Source: Streptomyces sp. LUP30
Lineage (GTDB): Bacteria; Actinomycetota; Actinomycetes; Streptomycetales; Streptomycetaceae
Assembly: GCF_001746365.1 (NCBI RefSeq)
Contig: NZ_MJAJ01000038.1
Span: 21,969 to 85,968, forward strand
DNA length: 64,000 bases
Direction: 5' to 3'
The notes below the pieces were generated by a model that was given only the letters and a program-made list of their open reading frames with translations, was not told the DNA's origin and did not search any database. Positions 26,701-34,634 of the stretch are shown here, one piece after another (position 1 is the first letter of the stretch; each line of letters opens with the position of its first letter). The translations under genes and the position numbers were made by a program.

Positions 26701-28190
26701 CGCCAGTCGGCCATGGCCTCTCCCGGCGCGTCGGCGGCCGGGCGGGCGAGGGTGAGATTGCGCTCGCTGTTGATCAGGACGCCCTCGGTCTCGGTCCACA
26801 GGGCGCCGGGCAGGACGACGTCGGCGTAGGCGTTGGTCTCGGTGTCGGCGAAGACGTCCTGCGTGACGACGAACTCCGCGGCTTCCAGCCCCTCGATGAC
26901 CGTCCTGCGGTTGGCGACCGAGGCGACCGGGTTGGTGCAGATGATCCAGCAGGCCTTGATGTCCTTGTCGGCCAGCTTGCGGAACAGCTCCACGGTGCCC
27001 TTGCCGACGCCGTCCGCCCTGATGGTGCCCGGTTCGATCCCCCACATCCGCTCGACGAAGGCACGGTCGGCGTCCACGAGGACGGAGCGCTGCCCGGGCA
27101 GCCCCGGCCCCATGTAACCCATTTCCCGGCCGCCCATGGCGTTGGGCTGACCGGTGAGGGAGAAGGGACCGCTGCCCGGGCGGCAGATCGCGCCCGTGGC
27201 GAGGTGCAGGTTGATGAGCGCGTTGGTGTTCCAGGTGCCGTGCGTGGACTGGTTGAGGCCCATGGTCCAGCAGCTGGTCCACTCCCCCGCCTCACCGATC
27301 AGCCGGGCGGCCTCCCGCAGGTCGGCCTCCGGTATGCCGGTGAGCTCCGCGACGGTGGCGGGCGCGTAGTCCGCGAGGAACTCCGGCATCGCCTCCCAGC
27401 CCTCGGTGTACGCGGCGACGAAGTCGGGGTCGGTGTGGCCGTTCTCGTGCAGAAGGTGCAGCAGACCGTTGAGCAGGGCGAGGTCGGTGCCCGGCCTGAC
27501 CTGGAGGAACAGGTCCGCCTTGGCGGCGGTGGCGGTGCGGCGGGGGTCGACCACGATCAGTTTCGCACCCGCTTTCACCCGGTCCATCATCCGCAGGAAG
27601 AGGATGGGGTGGCAGTCGGCCATGTTGGAGCCGATGACGAGGAAGACGTCTGCCCGGTCGAGGTCCTCATAGGAGCCGGGCGGACCGTCGGCGCCCAGAG
27701 ACAGCTTGTAACCGGTTCCCGCGCTTGCCATGCACAGTCGGGAGTTCGACTCGATCTGGTTGGTGCGGAGGTAACCCTTGGCGAGCTTGTTCGCCAGATA
27801 CTGCGCTTCCAGGCTCATCTGGCCGGACACGTAGAGGGCGACCGCGTCGGGGCCGTGCTCGTCGACGATCTTCCGCAGCCGTCGCGCCGTCTCGGCGATG
27901 GCCGTCTCCACGGGGGCGGGCTCCGGCTCCTCGCCGCGGTCCGAGCGGACCAGGGCGGTGCTCAGGCGGCCGGGTGCGGCGAGCATGTCGGCGGTGGTCG
28001 CGCCCTTGGTGCACAGCCGGCCGAAGTTCGCCGGATGCCGCTTGTCGCCGGACGCCTTCAGCACGGTACGGCGGCCGTCGGGCCCGAAGGCGATGTCGAG
28101 GACCATGCCGCAGCCGACACCGCAGTACGAGCAGACCGTGCGCACCTTCGTCTCGGTCGCGCAGTCGGTCCGCGGGTCCGGCGCGGCCAC
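23736..28190 (-). CDS. Single-chain assimilatory nitrate reductase fused to CysJ-like diflavin reductase
   Basis: The product is about 1,484 residues from the GTG at 28190, which has AAGGGG 5 bases upstream; the frame extends to 28355 without better support. The N-terminus binds a [4Fe-4S] cluster through Cys20, Cys23, Cys27 and Cys60. It continues as a molybdopterin-dinucleotide oxidoreductase of NasA type (about 15-700), with the C-terminal SRRGRA and PLSFQPELKVCAV motifs. A flavodoxin domain starts near residue 870 (WASQTGTAEDFA), then a Pro/Ala/Thr/Val linker (about 1030-1105), then CysJ-type FAD (RLYSISSSP) and NADPH (GPGTGVAPFVGFLQERR) domains. The chain could carry electrons from NADPH to nitrate unaided. 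It is monocistronic here; no nitrite reductase is adjacent. Substrate nitrate is inferred from family. Confidence 0.92.
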   Translation of the reverse strand: MAAPDPRTDCATETKVRTVCSYCGVGCGMVLDIAFGPDGRRTVLKASGDKRHPANFGRLCTKGATTADMLAAPGRLSTALVRSDRGEEPEPAPVETAIAETARRLRKIVDEHGPDAVALYVSGQMSLEAQYLANKLAKGYLRTNQIESNSRLCMASAGTGYKLSLGADGPPGSYEDLDRADVFLVIGSNMADCHPILFLRMMDRVKAGAKLIVVDPRRTATAAKADLFLQVRPGTDLALLNGLLHLLHENGHTDPDFVAAYTEGWEAMPEFLADYAPATVAELTGIPEADLREAARLIGEAGEWTSCWTMGLNQSTHGTWNTNALINLHLATGAICRPGSGPFSLTGQPNAMGGREMGYMGPGLPGQRSVLVDADRAFVERMWGIEPGTIRADGVGKGTVELFRKLADKDIKACWIICTNPVASVANRRTVIEGLEAAEFVVTQDVFADTETNAYADVVLPGALWTETEGVLINSERNLTLARPAADAPGEAMADWRLIAAVACAMGYESAFSYDSAEQIFEEIKQAHNPVTGYDLRGVTYDRLRAAPVQWPAATADGPDRNPVRYVDDDGSLTFPTPSGRAVFHPRPHVPPAEMPDDDYPFVLNTGRLQHQWHTLTKTARVAKLNKLDPGPFVEVHPEDAAALGLADGDSVEVASRRGRAVLPAVVTDRVLPGSCFAPFHWNDLFGEYLSVNAVTSDAVDPLSFQPELKVCAVSLTKVSTPVSVQFPSAEAPVATTPAVPVGTQALVPATAGARAMATAAGAALGSATVTDAVPGEVPARLAGGTLVPTAVQPSAAAVFGLDPAPPPVLTELERRYLVGFLAGIPAGAPGVPVLPPDAPFSPEHAIWVNGTLAGMYSRTAAAPASAPARQVVILWASQTGTAEDFAAATAARITEGGHAASLVAMDEADPAALPSDADLLLITSTFGDGDAPDNGAGFWDGLAELGTGRLEGRRYAVLAFGDSSYDDFCGHGRRLDRRMDELGALRLAPRTDCEPDYETEAEAWLDQVLTALKEATELQPAVTSEPSAGQSAPVAKAVPHAVTATPVTPNAVPPTPVPSNPIASPSITSPTVTASPLASAPTIGVPTNAVPTVAVPPAAAPPPGAPARTRRPAPVTARLTGNRLLSRPGSGKEVRRFTFDTRDSETPLVYEAGDALGVRPLNSPDLVAEWLAVTGLDAHSRVRLNGVGEAPLGEALLRHLDITRITPALLRFTADRTRDPRELRKLLRPDNKDELAKWSWGRQAVDVAAEFGVRADAQDWAEQLGRLQPRLYSISSSPLTDPHLVSLTVSVVRYENLAGRPRQGVCSPFLADAGPGAEVPVHVQRSPHFRPPADPATPMVMVGPGTGVAPFVGFLQERRERGHRGPNWLFFGEQRRATDFYYEEELTALLADGALARLDTAFSRDQRAKVYVQDRIREHGSQLWSWLRDGAHFYVCGDASRMAKDVDRALRDVAVVHGGLGEAEAAAYVKQLASDKRYVRDVY

Positions 28191-28225
28191 GGGCGCCCCT
28201 TTCTGTCTGGCGATCAGCCTGGTGA

Positions 28226-28245
28226 GAGGCTCTTCTGCAAGCCTC
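28226..28245 (-). promoter_or_regulatory. Leader hairpin upstream of the nitrate reductase gene
   Basis: GAGGCT and AGCCTC form a 6-bp stem with an 8-base loop, 35 bases before the start codon. It might be an RNA control site, as nas leaders often are, but a second ANTAR-type hairpin and a clear GlnR box were not found. Confidence 0.3.
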
Positions 28246-28420
28246 CACGACCGTACGAACCGTGCATTACACAGGTGTCTCCCGGACCGGCGGCCGGGGG
28301 TTAAGCCCGGCGCACAGCGAGCGGCGGCCGGATGTGAGCGACCGATCCGCCCCACCAGGGGGCGGTCGGGTCGCCCACCGTCCAGGCTGAGCTCCGTCCG
28401 GACGGGGACCCCCGGGGCGG

Positions 28421-28504
28421 GGGCCGAGGAGCGTTGGGGGGGGCGGAGGGGCGGAGGGTCGAGGAGAGCATGGAGGGGCCGAGGAGCCGAGGGGGCCGAG
28501 GAGC
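28421..28504 (+). repeat. Purine-rich tract with three GGGCCGAGGAGC copies
   Basis: The unit GGGCCGAGGAGC occurs at 28421-28432, 28476-28487 and 28493-28504 within a strongly purine-biased, noncoding strand between the nitrate reductase and peptidase genes. The rest of the 28191-28679 gap holds the two divergent promoters and no gene. Confidence 0.6.
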
Positions 28505-28642
28505 GTGGAGGAGCCGCCGAGTGCGGGGAGACCCTTTGCCTGGACCTGATGGCATGGTCGCGTCAAATCTGTCACGCTTCCGGCAGCCGCCGCGCGCACC
28601 GCCCTCCGGCACACCCACACCGTGAGGGACAGCAACCGAGCA

Positions 28643-28664
28643 GGCGGCCGGAAACCCGGCCGCC
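28643..28664 (+). promoter_or_regulatory. 9-bp GC hairpin abutting the ribosome binding site of the M1 peptidase gene
   Basis: GGCGGCCGG-AAAC-CCGGCCGCC is a perfect stem-loop ending 2 bases before the AAAGGAG ribosome binding site (28667-28673). Such a stable structure directly next to the Shine-Dalgarno sequence may stabilise the mRNA or modulate initiation. Confidence 0.55.
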
Positions 28665-28679
28665 GCAAAGGAGCCATGT

Positions 28680-30689
28680 GTGAGACCCACGCCCCGCAAG
28701 GCCCTCGCCGCGAGCGCACTCACCCTCGCCGCGATGGCCGCCGTCTCGCTTCCCGCCACCACCGCGGCAGCCGCACCGGCTGCCGCTTCGTCCGGGAGGG
28801 TCGCGTCCGCCTCGTCCGTCACGCCCCTGGACGCCGGCCCGGCGGCGGCCGTCGCCCCCCGCAAGGCCGTCCCCGCGCAGGTTGCCGAGCCCCGGGGCTC
28901 CGCCGCCGCGGACGGTCCCGTGTCCGGAAAGGCGGCCCCGGCGGCCGCCGTCTGCGCGCCCGCCCAGGTCGTCGCCAACGGAGGCTTCGAGAGCGGCGTC
29001 TCGCCGTGGACGCAGTCCTCGACCAGTGTGATCACCAGCCGCACCGGCCAGACCGCTCACGGCGGCGCCGCCTTCGCCTGGCTGGACGGCGTCGGCGGCA
29101 CCCACACCGACTCGCTCTCCCAGAGCGTCACGATCCCGTCCGGATGCGCGACCGCCACCCTCACCTTCTGGCTGCACATCGACACCGCCGAGACGACGTC
29201 GTCCACCGCGTACGACAAACTGACGGCCAAGATCGGCACGACGACCCTGGCCACGTACTCCAACCTCGACAAGAACACCGGCTACGTGCGCAAGTCGTTC
29301 GACGTGTCGGCCTTCGCCGGCCAGACCGTCAGCCTCGCCTTCACCGGCACGGAGGACTCCAGCCTTCAGTCGAGCTTCGTCCTCGACGACATCGCGCTCG
29401 ACACCTCCGGCGCCACCGTGCCGCCGGCCGACTCCACCCGCACCCCGGCCGCCCCGTCGTACACCGTCAGCCTCACCGGCAACACGGCCGGCACGGTCTG
29501 GACCGGTCACGAGAGCGCGACCTTCACCAACGCCTCCTCCGCCCCGCTCAGCGAGGTGTACCTGCGGCTGTGGGACAACTACCACGGCACCTGCTCCGCG
29601 ATGCCGATCACGGTCGGCAACGTGACGGGCGGCACCGCCGGCGCCCTCTCGGTCGCCTGCACGGCGTTGCAGATCACCCTCGCCGCACCCCTGACCCAGG
29701 GACAGAGCGCCACGATCGGCTTCGACCTCGGCATCACCGTGCCCAGCGGCGCCGACCGGTTCGGCCATGACGGGGCGTTCGCCTTCATCGGCAACGCGCT
29801 GCCCGTGCTGGCGGTCAAGGACGGGGCGGGCTGGCACCTGGACCCGTACACGAACAACGGCGAGTCGTTCTACTCGCTGGCCGCCGACTTCAAGGTCACC
29901 CTCGACCACCCGACGAGCCTGCTGGTGCCGGCCACCGGGACCTCGGTCGACACCGCCGGCTCCAGCGGCCGCACCGTCACCACGGCGACCGCCACCAAGG
30001 TGCGCGACTTCGCGTGGGCGGCAGGCCCGTTCAGCAAGATCTCCGGGACCTCTGCCGCCGGGACGGCGATCAACGTCTACTCCGTCACCGGCATCAGCTC
30101 CGCCGACGCCCAGTCGATGCTCACCACCGCCAAGAGCGCCGTGGACGCCCACGCGGCCCGCTTCGGCGCGTACCCCTACGGTGAGCTGGACGCGGTCATC
30201 GACAACAACTACTGGTTCGGCGGCATGGAGTACCCCGGCTTCGTCCTCGACCTGGTCAGCACCACGGCGCTGACCCACGAGATCGGTCACCAGTGGTGGT
30301 ACGGGATCGTCGGCGACGACGAGTACAACAGCCCCTGGCTGGACGAGTCCTTCACCGACTACTCCACCGACCTGGCGCAGGGCAAGACGGGCAGCGGTTG
30401 CTGGAGCAGCGTCTCGTGGGCCTCGTCGGCAGAGAAGATCACCGACTCGATGGCCTACTGGGACGCCCACTCCTCCCGGTACTCGACCGTCGTCTACGGG
30501 TACGGGAAGTGCGCTCTGCACGATCTGCGGCGGCTCATCGGCGACACGGCGATGGCCAAGCTGCTGAAGGACTACGCCACTTCGCACTGGTACGGCGTCT
30601 CGACCACGGCCGAGTTCAAGGCCGCCGCCCAGGCCGCCACGACCACGGACCTGACGTCGTTCTGGACCACTCACCGTATCGACGGGTGA
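28680..30689 (+). CDS. Secreted M1-family zinc metallopeptidase
   Basis: The product is 669 residues, starting at GTG 28680, with AAAGGAG 6 bases upstream. A Sec-type signal peptide covers residues 1-33 (RPTPRKALAASALTLAAMAA, cleavage after AAAAPA or similar). A jelly-roll carbohydrate-binding-like module follows (about 95-240, beginning VVANGGFESGVSPW), then an M1 aminopeptidase core. The GGMEYPGF substrate motif precedes the zinc site His533-Glu534-Ile-Gly-His537, and the third ligand is Glu556 exactly 18 residues further on (DESFTDY). The family removes N-terminal residues from peptides. The N-terminal module and export signal suggest extracellular protein or peptidoglycan-associated peptide turnover. 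The gene stands alone. Confidence 0.93.
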   Translation: MRPTPRKALAASALTLAAMAAVSLPATTAAAAPAAASSGRVASASSVTPLDAGPAAAVAPRKAVPAQVAEPRGSAAADGPVSGKAAPAAAVCAPAQVVANGGFESGVSPWTQSSTSVITSRTGQTAHGGAAFAWLDGVGGTHTDSLSQSVTIPSGCATATLTFWLHIDTAETTSSTAYDKLTAKIGTTTLATYSNLDKNTGYVRKSFDVSAFAGQTVSLAFTGTEDSSLQSSFVLDDIALDTSGATVPPADSTRTPAAPSYTVSLTGNTAGTVWTGHESATFTNASSAPLSEVYLRLWDNYHGTCSAMPITVGNVTGGTAGALSVACTALQITLAAPLTQGQSATIGFDLGITVPSGADRFGHDGAFAFIGNALPVLAVKDGAGWHLDPYTNNGESFYSLAADFKVTLDHPTSLLVPATGTSVDTAGSSGRTVTTATATKVRDFAWAAGPFSKISGTSAAGTAINVYSVTGISSADAQSMLTTAKSAVDAHAARFGAYPYGELDAVIDNNYWFGGMEYPGFVLDLVSTTALTHEIGHQWWYGIVGDDEYNSPWLDESFTDYSTDLAQGKTGSGCWSSVSWASSAEKITDSMAYWDAHSSRYSTVVYGYGKCALHDLRRLIGDTAMAKLLKDYATSHWYGVSTTAEFKAAAQAATTTDLTSFWTTHRIDG

Positions 30690-30708
30690 TCCCGGACCGT
30701 CGGTCGGC

Positions 30709-30855
30709 CTGCCGGGCGAAGGCCCCGTAGGCCCGCTCGTCGAAGAGGACGAACCTGATCTCCTCGGCATGCGTCCGCGCGGCCCGGACCGTCTCCACGG
30801 CGGTCCGGGCCGCGTCGTCCGTCGGCCGGCCGTGGATGCCCGCCGAGACCGCCGA
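30709..30855 (-). pseudogene. Remnant of a macro-domain protein (C-terminal fragment)
   Basis: Minus-strand translation reads SAGIHGRPTDDAARTAVETV then AEEIRFVLFDERAYGAFARQ. This lines up closely with STGVYRWPMEDAARIAVETV and EEVRFVLFDARAYEAFAERL of the intact macro-domain gene at 31380-31889. No start codon or N-terminal half is present; weak similarity may extend to about 30945. It is the decayed tail of a paralogue. Confidence 0.75.
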
Positions 30856-30962
30856 CCGGGATCGGGCAGACGAGCCGAGCGGGAGCGGTCGGCCGTGGTC
30901 GTTCGGCTGCCGGTGCGAGGGGACGCGCAGGGCGTCTCGCGGGTCCCAGGCTGCCTCACCCC

Positions 30963-31299
30963 TCCTCCGGCGCAATAGACGCCGAGCGCCCGCATGTCGT
31001 TGGCGGTGAACACAGCGGTGGGGCGATCGGGGCGGGACAGCAACTACCGCACTGCGCACCCGTGTTCGCGCGTGATCCGGGTCGTCACCACCAGGCCGGG
31101 CTCCACCGGCAGTCCGGCCTCCGCGAGGACGGACGAGTACCCGGACAACCTGGCGGGGCAGAAGGAGTGGTCAGGCCCGCTGATCATCACGAGGCCGGGC
31201 CGCCCGCGGTCCCGGCGATACGGCGGCCGAACTCCTCGCCCGGTCGGGGGAGTCGGTGACGATGTCGTCCAGGCCCTCGATGAACCGGCCGGCGCAGGG
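30963..31299 (-). pseudogene. Frameshifted remnant of a LacI-family regulator
   Basis: Three minus-strand pieces in different frames follow LacI effector-domain order. The first (31222-31299) reads HHPCAGRFIEGLDDIVTDS, the second (31059-31220) reads GLVMISGPDHSFCPARLSGY and SVLAEAGLPVEPGLVVTTRI, and the third (30963-31034) reads RPTAVFTANDMRALGVY. The HTH domain and large internal parts are missing. Frameshifts and deletions make it non-functional. It runs directly into the macro-domain remnant. Confidence 0.7.
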
Positions 31300-31379
31300 G
31301 TGGTGGACGGCTGCGGCGGGCGGCGCCGGACAGCGACCCTGCCCGGCGAGCCGAGTCCGCCCGCACCCACCTGCGGGCC

Positions 31380-31889
31380 TCAGCCGAGTCGCTCGGCGAA
31401 CGCCTCGTACGCTCGGGCGTCGAAGAGGACGAACCGCACTTCTTCGACGCCCGTCGGCGTGTTCAGGACCGTCTCCACGGCAATGCGGGCCGCATCCTCC
31501 ATCGGCCACCGGTACACGCCGGTGGAGATCGCCGGGAACGCGACCGTCCGCGCACCCAACTCGTCCGCCACGCGCAGAGACTCCCGGTAACAGGAGGCGA
31601 GAAGAGGGGCATCGCCGCCGCCGGCCTGCCAGACCGGCCCCACGGTGTGGATCACCCAGCGCGCGTCCAGCTCACCCGCGGTCGTGGCGACCGCCTGGCC
31701 GGTGGCGAGCCCCTTGCCGTAGGAGGAGGCGCGCAGACGGCGGCAGTCGGCGAGGATCTCGGGGCCGCCCCGGCGGTGGATCGCACCGTCGACGCCACCG
31801 CCGCCGAGCAGTGAGGAGTTGGCCGCGTTGACGATGGCGTCCACGGACTGGCGTGTGATGTCGCCCTGGACGAGGGTGATCGTGGTCAT
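31380..31889 (-). CDS. Macro-domain protein (O-acetyl-ADP-ribose/ADP-ribose binding or hydrolase)
   Basis: This is a compact 169-residue single macro domain. Landmarks are LVQGDITRQSVDAIVNAANSS, the GGGGVDGAIHRRGGPEI loop, the phosphate-binding ISTGVYRWP loop and the C-terminal VRFVLFDARAYEAF. The asparagines in NAAN and the G-G-V-D-G loop fit enzymes that hydrolyse O-acetyl-ADP-ribose or ADP-ribosyl-protein esters. The ATG at 31889 is chosen because the macro fold starts right there; no strong ribosome binding site precedes it. It could act on the product of the sirtuin encoded at 14384-15121, though the genes are far apart. Confidence 0.92.
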   Translation of the reverse strand: MTTITLVQGDITRQSVDAIVNAANSSLLGGGGVDGAIHRRGGPEILADCRRLRASSYGKGLATGQAVATTAGELDARWVIHTVGPVWQAGGGDAPLLASCYRESLRVADELGARTVAFPAISTGVYRWPMEDAARIAVETVLNTPTGVEEVRFVLFDARAYEAFAERLG

Positions 31890-31923
31890 GACCGTGTGTA
31901 TACCAACGGGAACCGCCGTCCGC

Positions 31924-33345
31924 TCACCTTTGCTGCCGCAGACTGCGCCACACGGCCTTCGCCGCGTTGTGGCCCGACATGCCGTGCACACCCGGCCCGG
32001 GCGGTGTGGCCGACGAGCAGATGAAGACGGCCGGGTGCGGGGTGGCGTAGGGATACGCGGTCAGCTTGGGACGCAGCAGGGCCTGGAGCCCGGAGACCGC
32101 CCCGGTGGCGATGTCCCCGCCGACGTAGTTGGCGTTGCGGGCGGCGAGTTCGGCGGGGCCGGCCGTGGCACGGGCGAGGACGCGGTCGCGGAACCCCGGG
32201 GCGAAGCGCTCCAGTTGGCGTTCCATGACGTCGGTGAGATCGCCGGTCCAGCCGTTGGGCACATGGCCGTACGCCCAGAAGACGTGTCTGCCGGCCGGGG
32301 CTCGGCTGGGGTCGACCACGCTGGGCTGCACCGTGATCATGAAGGGTCGGTCGGGCGCCCGGCCCTCGCGCGAGACGGCCCGCAGCGCGGCGCCGATCTC
32401 CGCGCTGTCCGCGCCGATCTGCACGGTGCCGGCGCTCCGGGCCTCCTTCGCCGTCCATGGGACCGGCCCGTCGAGGGCATAGTCGATCTTGAAGACGCCG
32501 GGTCCGTACTTGTACCCCTCGTAGTGGTTGCCGAAGCCCGCGATGCGGGCCAGGGCGGTGGGCGAGGTGTCGAAGACGTAGGCGCGAGCCGGAGGCAGGT
32601 CGTCCAGGCGCTTGACGTCGTAGTCGGTGTGGATGCTGCCGCCGAGGTCCTCGAGGTAGGCCGCGAGCGCGTCCGAGAGGGACTGGGATCCGCCGCGGGC
32701 CACCGGCCAGCCGCGGGCGTGCGCGGCGAGGGCGAAGACGAGGCCCACGGCACCGGTGGCCAAGCCGGTCAGCGGGGCCATGACATGGGCGACGAGCCCG
32801 GCGAAGAGGGTCCTGGCGGGCTCGTCGCGAAAGCGCCGGACGAGCCAGCTGGACGGCGGCAGGCCGACCAGGCCGAAGCGGGCCAGGGTGACCGGGTCGC
32901 GCGGGAGCGCGGTCAGCGGCAACGACATGAAGTCGCGGGCCAGGGTGTCCCACTTGGGCAGGAAGGGTTCGACCAGGCGGCGGTACGCGCCCGCGTCACG
33001 TGGGCCGAAGGAGGCGGCCGTCTCGGCGACCGACCGGGACAGCACCGCGGCGCTGCCGTCGAGGAACGGGTGGACCATGGGCAGCTCGGCGTGCAGCCAC
33101 TCCAGGCCGTAGCGTTCCAGCGGCATGGCGCGGAAGGCGGGCGAGTTGACGCCCAGGGGGTGTGCGGCGGAGCACGGGTCGTGACGGAAGCCGGGCAGGG
33201 TGAGTTCCTCGGTGCGGACTCCTCCGCCCACGGTGCCCCGCGCCTCGAACAGCGCCACGGAGAAGCCGCGCCTGGCCAGCTCCACCGCTGCGGTCAGCCC
33301 GTTGGGCCCCGCTCCCACCACGACCGCATCGAGCATCGACGGCAC
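31924..33345 (-). CDS. CrtI/phytoene-desaturase-like FAD oxidoreductase
   Basis: The product is 473 residues with an N-terminal dinucleotide fold AVVVGAGPNGLTAAVELARRG (split by the usual GxGxxG) and the GGGVRTEELTLPGF loop of the carotenoid-desaturase/amine-oxidase superfamily. The C-terminal flavin motif PPGPGVHGMSGHNAAKAV is intact. The two candidate starts (33345 and 33336) differ by three residues. No carotenoid genes are adjacent, so the substrate is unknown. It lies 34 bp upstream of the macro-domain gene, on the same strand, suggesting a two-gene operon without evident shared function. Confidence 0.88.
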   Translation of the reverse strand: MPSMLDAVVVGAGPNGLTAAVELARRGFSVALFEARGTVGGGVRTEELTLPGFRHDPCSAAHPLGVNSPAFRAMPLERYGLEWLHAELPMVHPFLDGSAAVLSRSVAETAASFGPRDAGAYRRLVEPFLPKWDTLARDFMSLPLTALPRDPVTLARFGLVGLPPSSWLVRRFRDEPARTLFAGLVAHVMAPLTGLATGAVGLVFALAAHARGWPVARGGSQSLSDALAAYLEDLGGSIHTDYDVKRLDDLPPARAYVFDTSPTALARIAGFGNHYEGYKYGPGVFKIDYALDGPVPWTAKEARSAGTVQIGADSAEIGAALRAVSREGRAPDRPFMITVQPSVVDPSRAPAGRHVFWAYGHVPNGWTGDLTDVMERQLERFAPGFRDRVLARATAGPAELAARNANYVGGDIATGAVSGLQALLRPKLTAYPYATPHPAVFICSSATPPGPGVHGMSGHNAAKAVWRSLRQQR

Positions 33346-33520
33346 TTCGACCCCTTCGTCAGCCGGTGGCCCCGTAGACCGGTGGCCCCCGCAGTCAGGA
33401 TATGCCGGGGGTAGGACGACACCCGCGGCGCGGGGGGACGAACCGGAGATCGGATCCGCTCACGCCGAGTGGCCCCACGCCCGGTCGACGGTCCGGCACG
33501 CGGACGGAGGCGGGCCCCAC

Positions 33521-33653
33521 GCACGACCGGTGGTCCGACGCACGACCGGTCGCCCGCCGCACGACCGGTGCTCCCACGCATGGCAGGACGCCCGACGCGC
33601 CGCCGGTGCTCCCGGGCACGGCCGGTGCTCCCCAGCGCGGCCGGTGCTCCCGA
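33521..33653. repeat. 19-bp minisatellite, seven tandem copies
   Basis: Seven head-to-tail units begin at 33521, 33540, 33559, 33578, 33597, 33616 and 33635, an unbroken 19-bp period. The consensus is close to GCACGACCGGTGCTCCCAC; copies 3, 6 and 7 match best and copy 4 is the most diverged. Each unit carries an ACCGGT-like palindromic core. The array fills much of the 325-bp gap between the phosphatase stop and the flavoprotein start; no gene is present. Confidence 0.88.
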
Positions 33654-33670
33654 ACGCGTGGTGGGACCGT

Positions 33671-34534
33671 TCAGGAAGCCTCTCGGAGGGGCTCGCCGGC
33701 CGAGAGCAGATCGGTCACGCGCCGGGCCGTCGCCGCGTCCCGGGCCGCGGTGAACGGCAGGGAGTTGCCGCCGGTGACGCGGAACGGCTCGCCGGTGAGG
33801 GTGAGATGGGCGCCGCCCGCCTCCTCGACCAGCAGCAAGCCGGCCGCGTGGTCCCAGGCCGCCTCCCAGGAGAACGCCGTGGCGTCCACCTCGCCCCGGG
33901 CGACGGCGAGGTACTCCAGCCCGGCAGACCCGCAGGGGCGCGGGGCGATGCCGTCCGTCCACAGCGGCAGCAGGGCGCGCTTCTGCTCGTCGGTCGTGTA
34001 CAACGGGTGCGAGGTGGCCACCGTCAGGGCGCGGCCGGGTTCGGGCGGGCCGGCGAACAGCCGCTCGCCGTCCAGGAAGGCGCCGCCGCCCCGTACCGCA
34101 GTGGCCAGTTGGTCGCGGGCCGGGGCGTAGGTCCAGGAGGCGAGCAGGACGCCGCGCCGGACCAGCGCGACCAGGGTGCAGAAGCCGTCGTCGCCGTGCA
34201 CGAACTGACGCGTTCCGTCGACGGGGTCGACGATCCACACCGGCGTGTCGCCCTGTATCGCCTCGTACGTGGCCGGGTCGGCGTGCACGGCCTCCTCGCC
34301 GACGACGACCGAACCGGGCAGGAGGGCGCCGAGGGCCTCGGTGAGGAACAGCTCGGCGTTGCGGTCGGCGTCCGTCACCAGGTCGTGCGGGCCGGCCTTC
34401 TGGTCGACCTCGTGCGCCGCGAGCTGCCGGAAGCGGGGCATGATCTCGGCCGCGGCGGCCTTGCGGACCGCCTCTTCCACGTCGGCCGAGTGGCGGGCGA
34501 GAAACTCGTCGATGGTTTCCGTGTCTTCGATCAT
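33671..34534 (-). CDS. Inositol monophosphatase-family phosphatase (possibly histidinol-phosphatase type)
   Basis: This 287-residue Mg2+-dependent phosphatase has the three metal-site motifs in order: GEE at residues 79-81, WIVDPVDGTRQF with Asp103 and Asp106, and a late FSWEAAWDHAAGLLLVEEAGG. A start at ATG 34534 gives the normal family length, although a GGAGG lies only one base before it, which is too close for efficient use; translation may depend on another feature. Family members act on inositol phosphates, histidinol phosphate or PAP, and the sequence does not decide. The gene stands alone on the minus strand. Confidence 0.88.
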   Translation of the reverse strand: MIEDTETIDEFLARHSADVEEAVRKAAAAEIMPRFRQLAAHEVDQKAGPHDLVTDADRNAELFLTEALGALLPGSVVVGEEAVHADPATYEAIQGDTPVWIVDPVDGTRQFVHGDDGFCTLVALVRRGVLLASWTYAPARDQLATAVRGGGAFLDGERLFAGPPEPGRALTVATSHPLYTTDEQKRALLPLWTDGIAPRPCGSAGLEYLAVARGEVDATAFSWEAAWDHAAGLLLVEEAGGAHLTLTGEPFRVTGGNSLPFTAARDAATARRVTDLLSAGEPLREAS

Positions 34535-34634
34535 GCCTCCATGAGAGCACGCCCCACTGACAATCCCTGCCCGCCCGGTGCATCCCGGGTGGAATCGGTG
34601 TGAAGAACAGGGGCGCCGTCGCTCCGCGCGCGGG

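Noticed and set aside
28191..28300. GlnR box or ANTAR-type double hairpin upstream of the nitrate reductase
   Set aside because: Only one hairpin is seen and no convincing GTnAC-n6-GAAAC pair was found. It remains unassigned.
25068..28304. A 1,078-residue plus-strand open frame
   Set aside because: It is the mirror of the nitrate reductase gene and shows shadow composition.
28191..28355. Upstream extension of the nitrate reductase by 55 residues
   Set aside because: The extension is not protein-like, and a good ribosome binding site lies just before the GTG at 28190.
33521..33653. CRISPR array
   Set aside because: Repeats are adjacent with no spacers, and the unit is 19 bp; no cas gene is present. 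It is a minisatellite.
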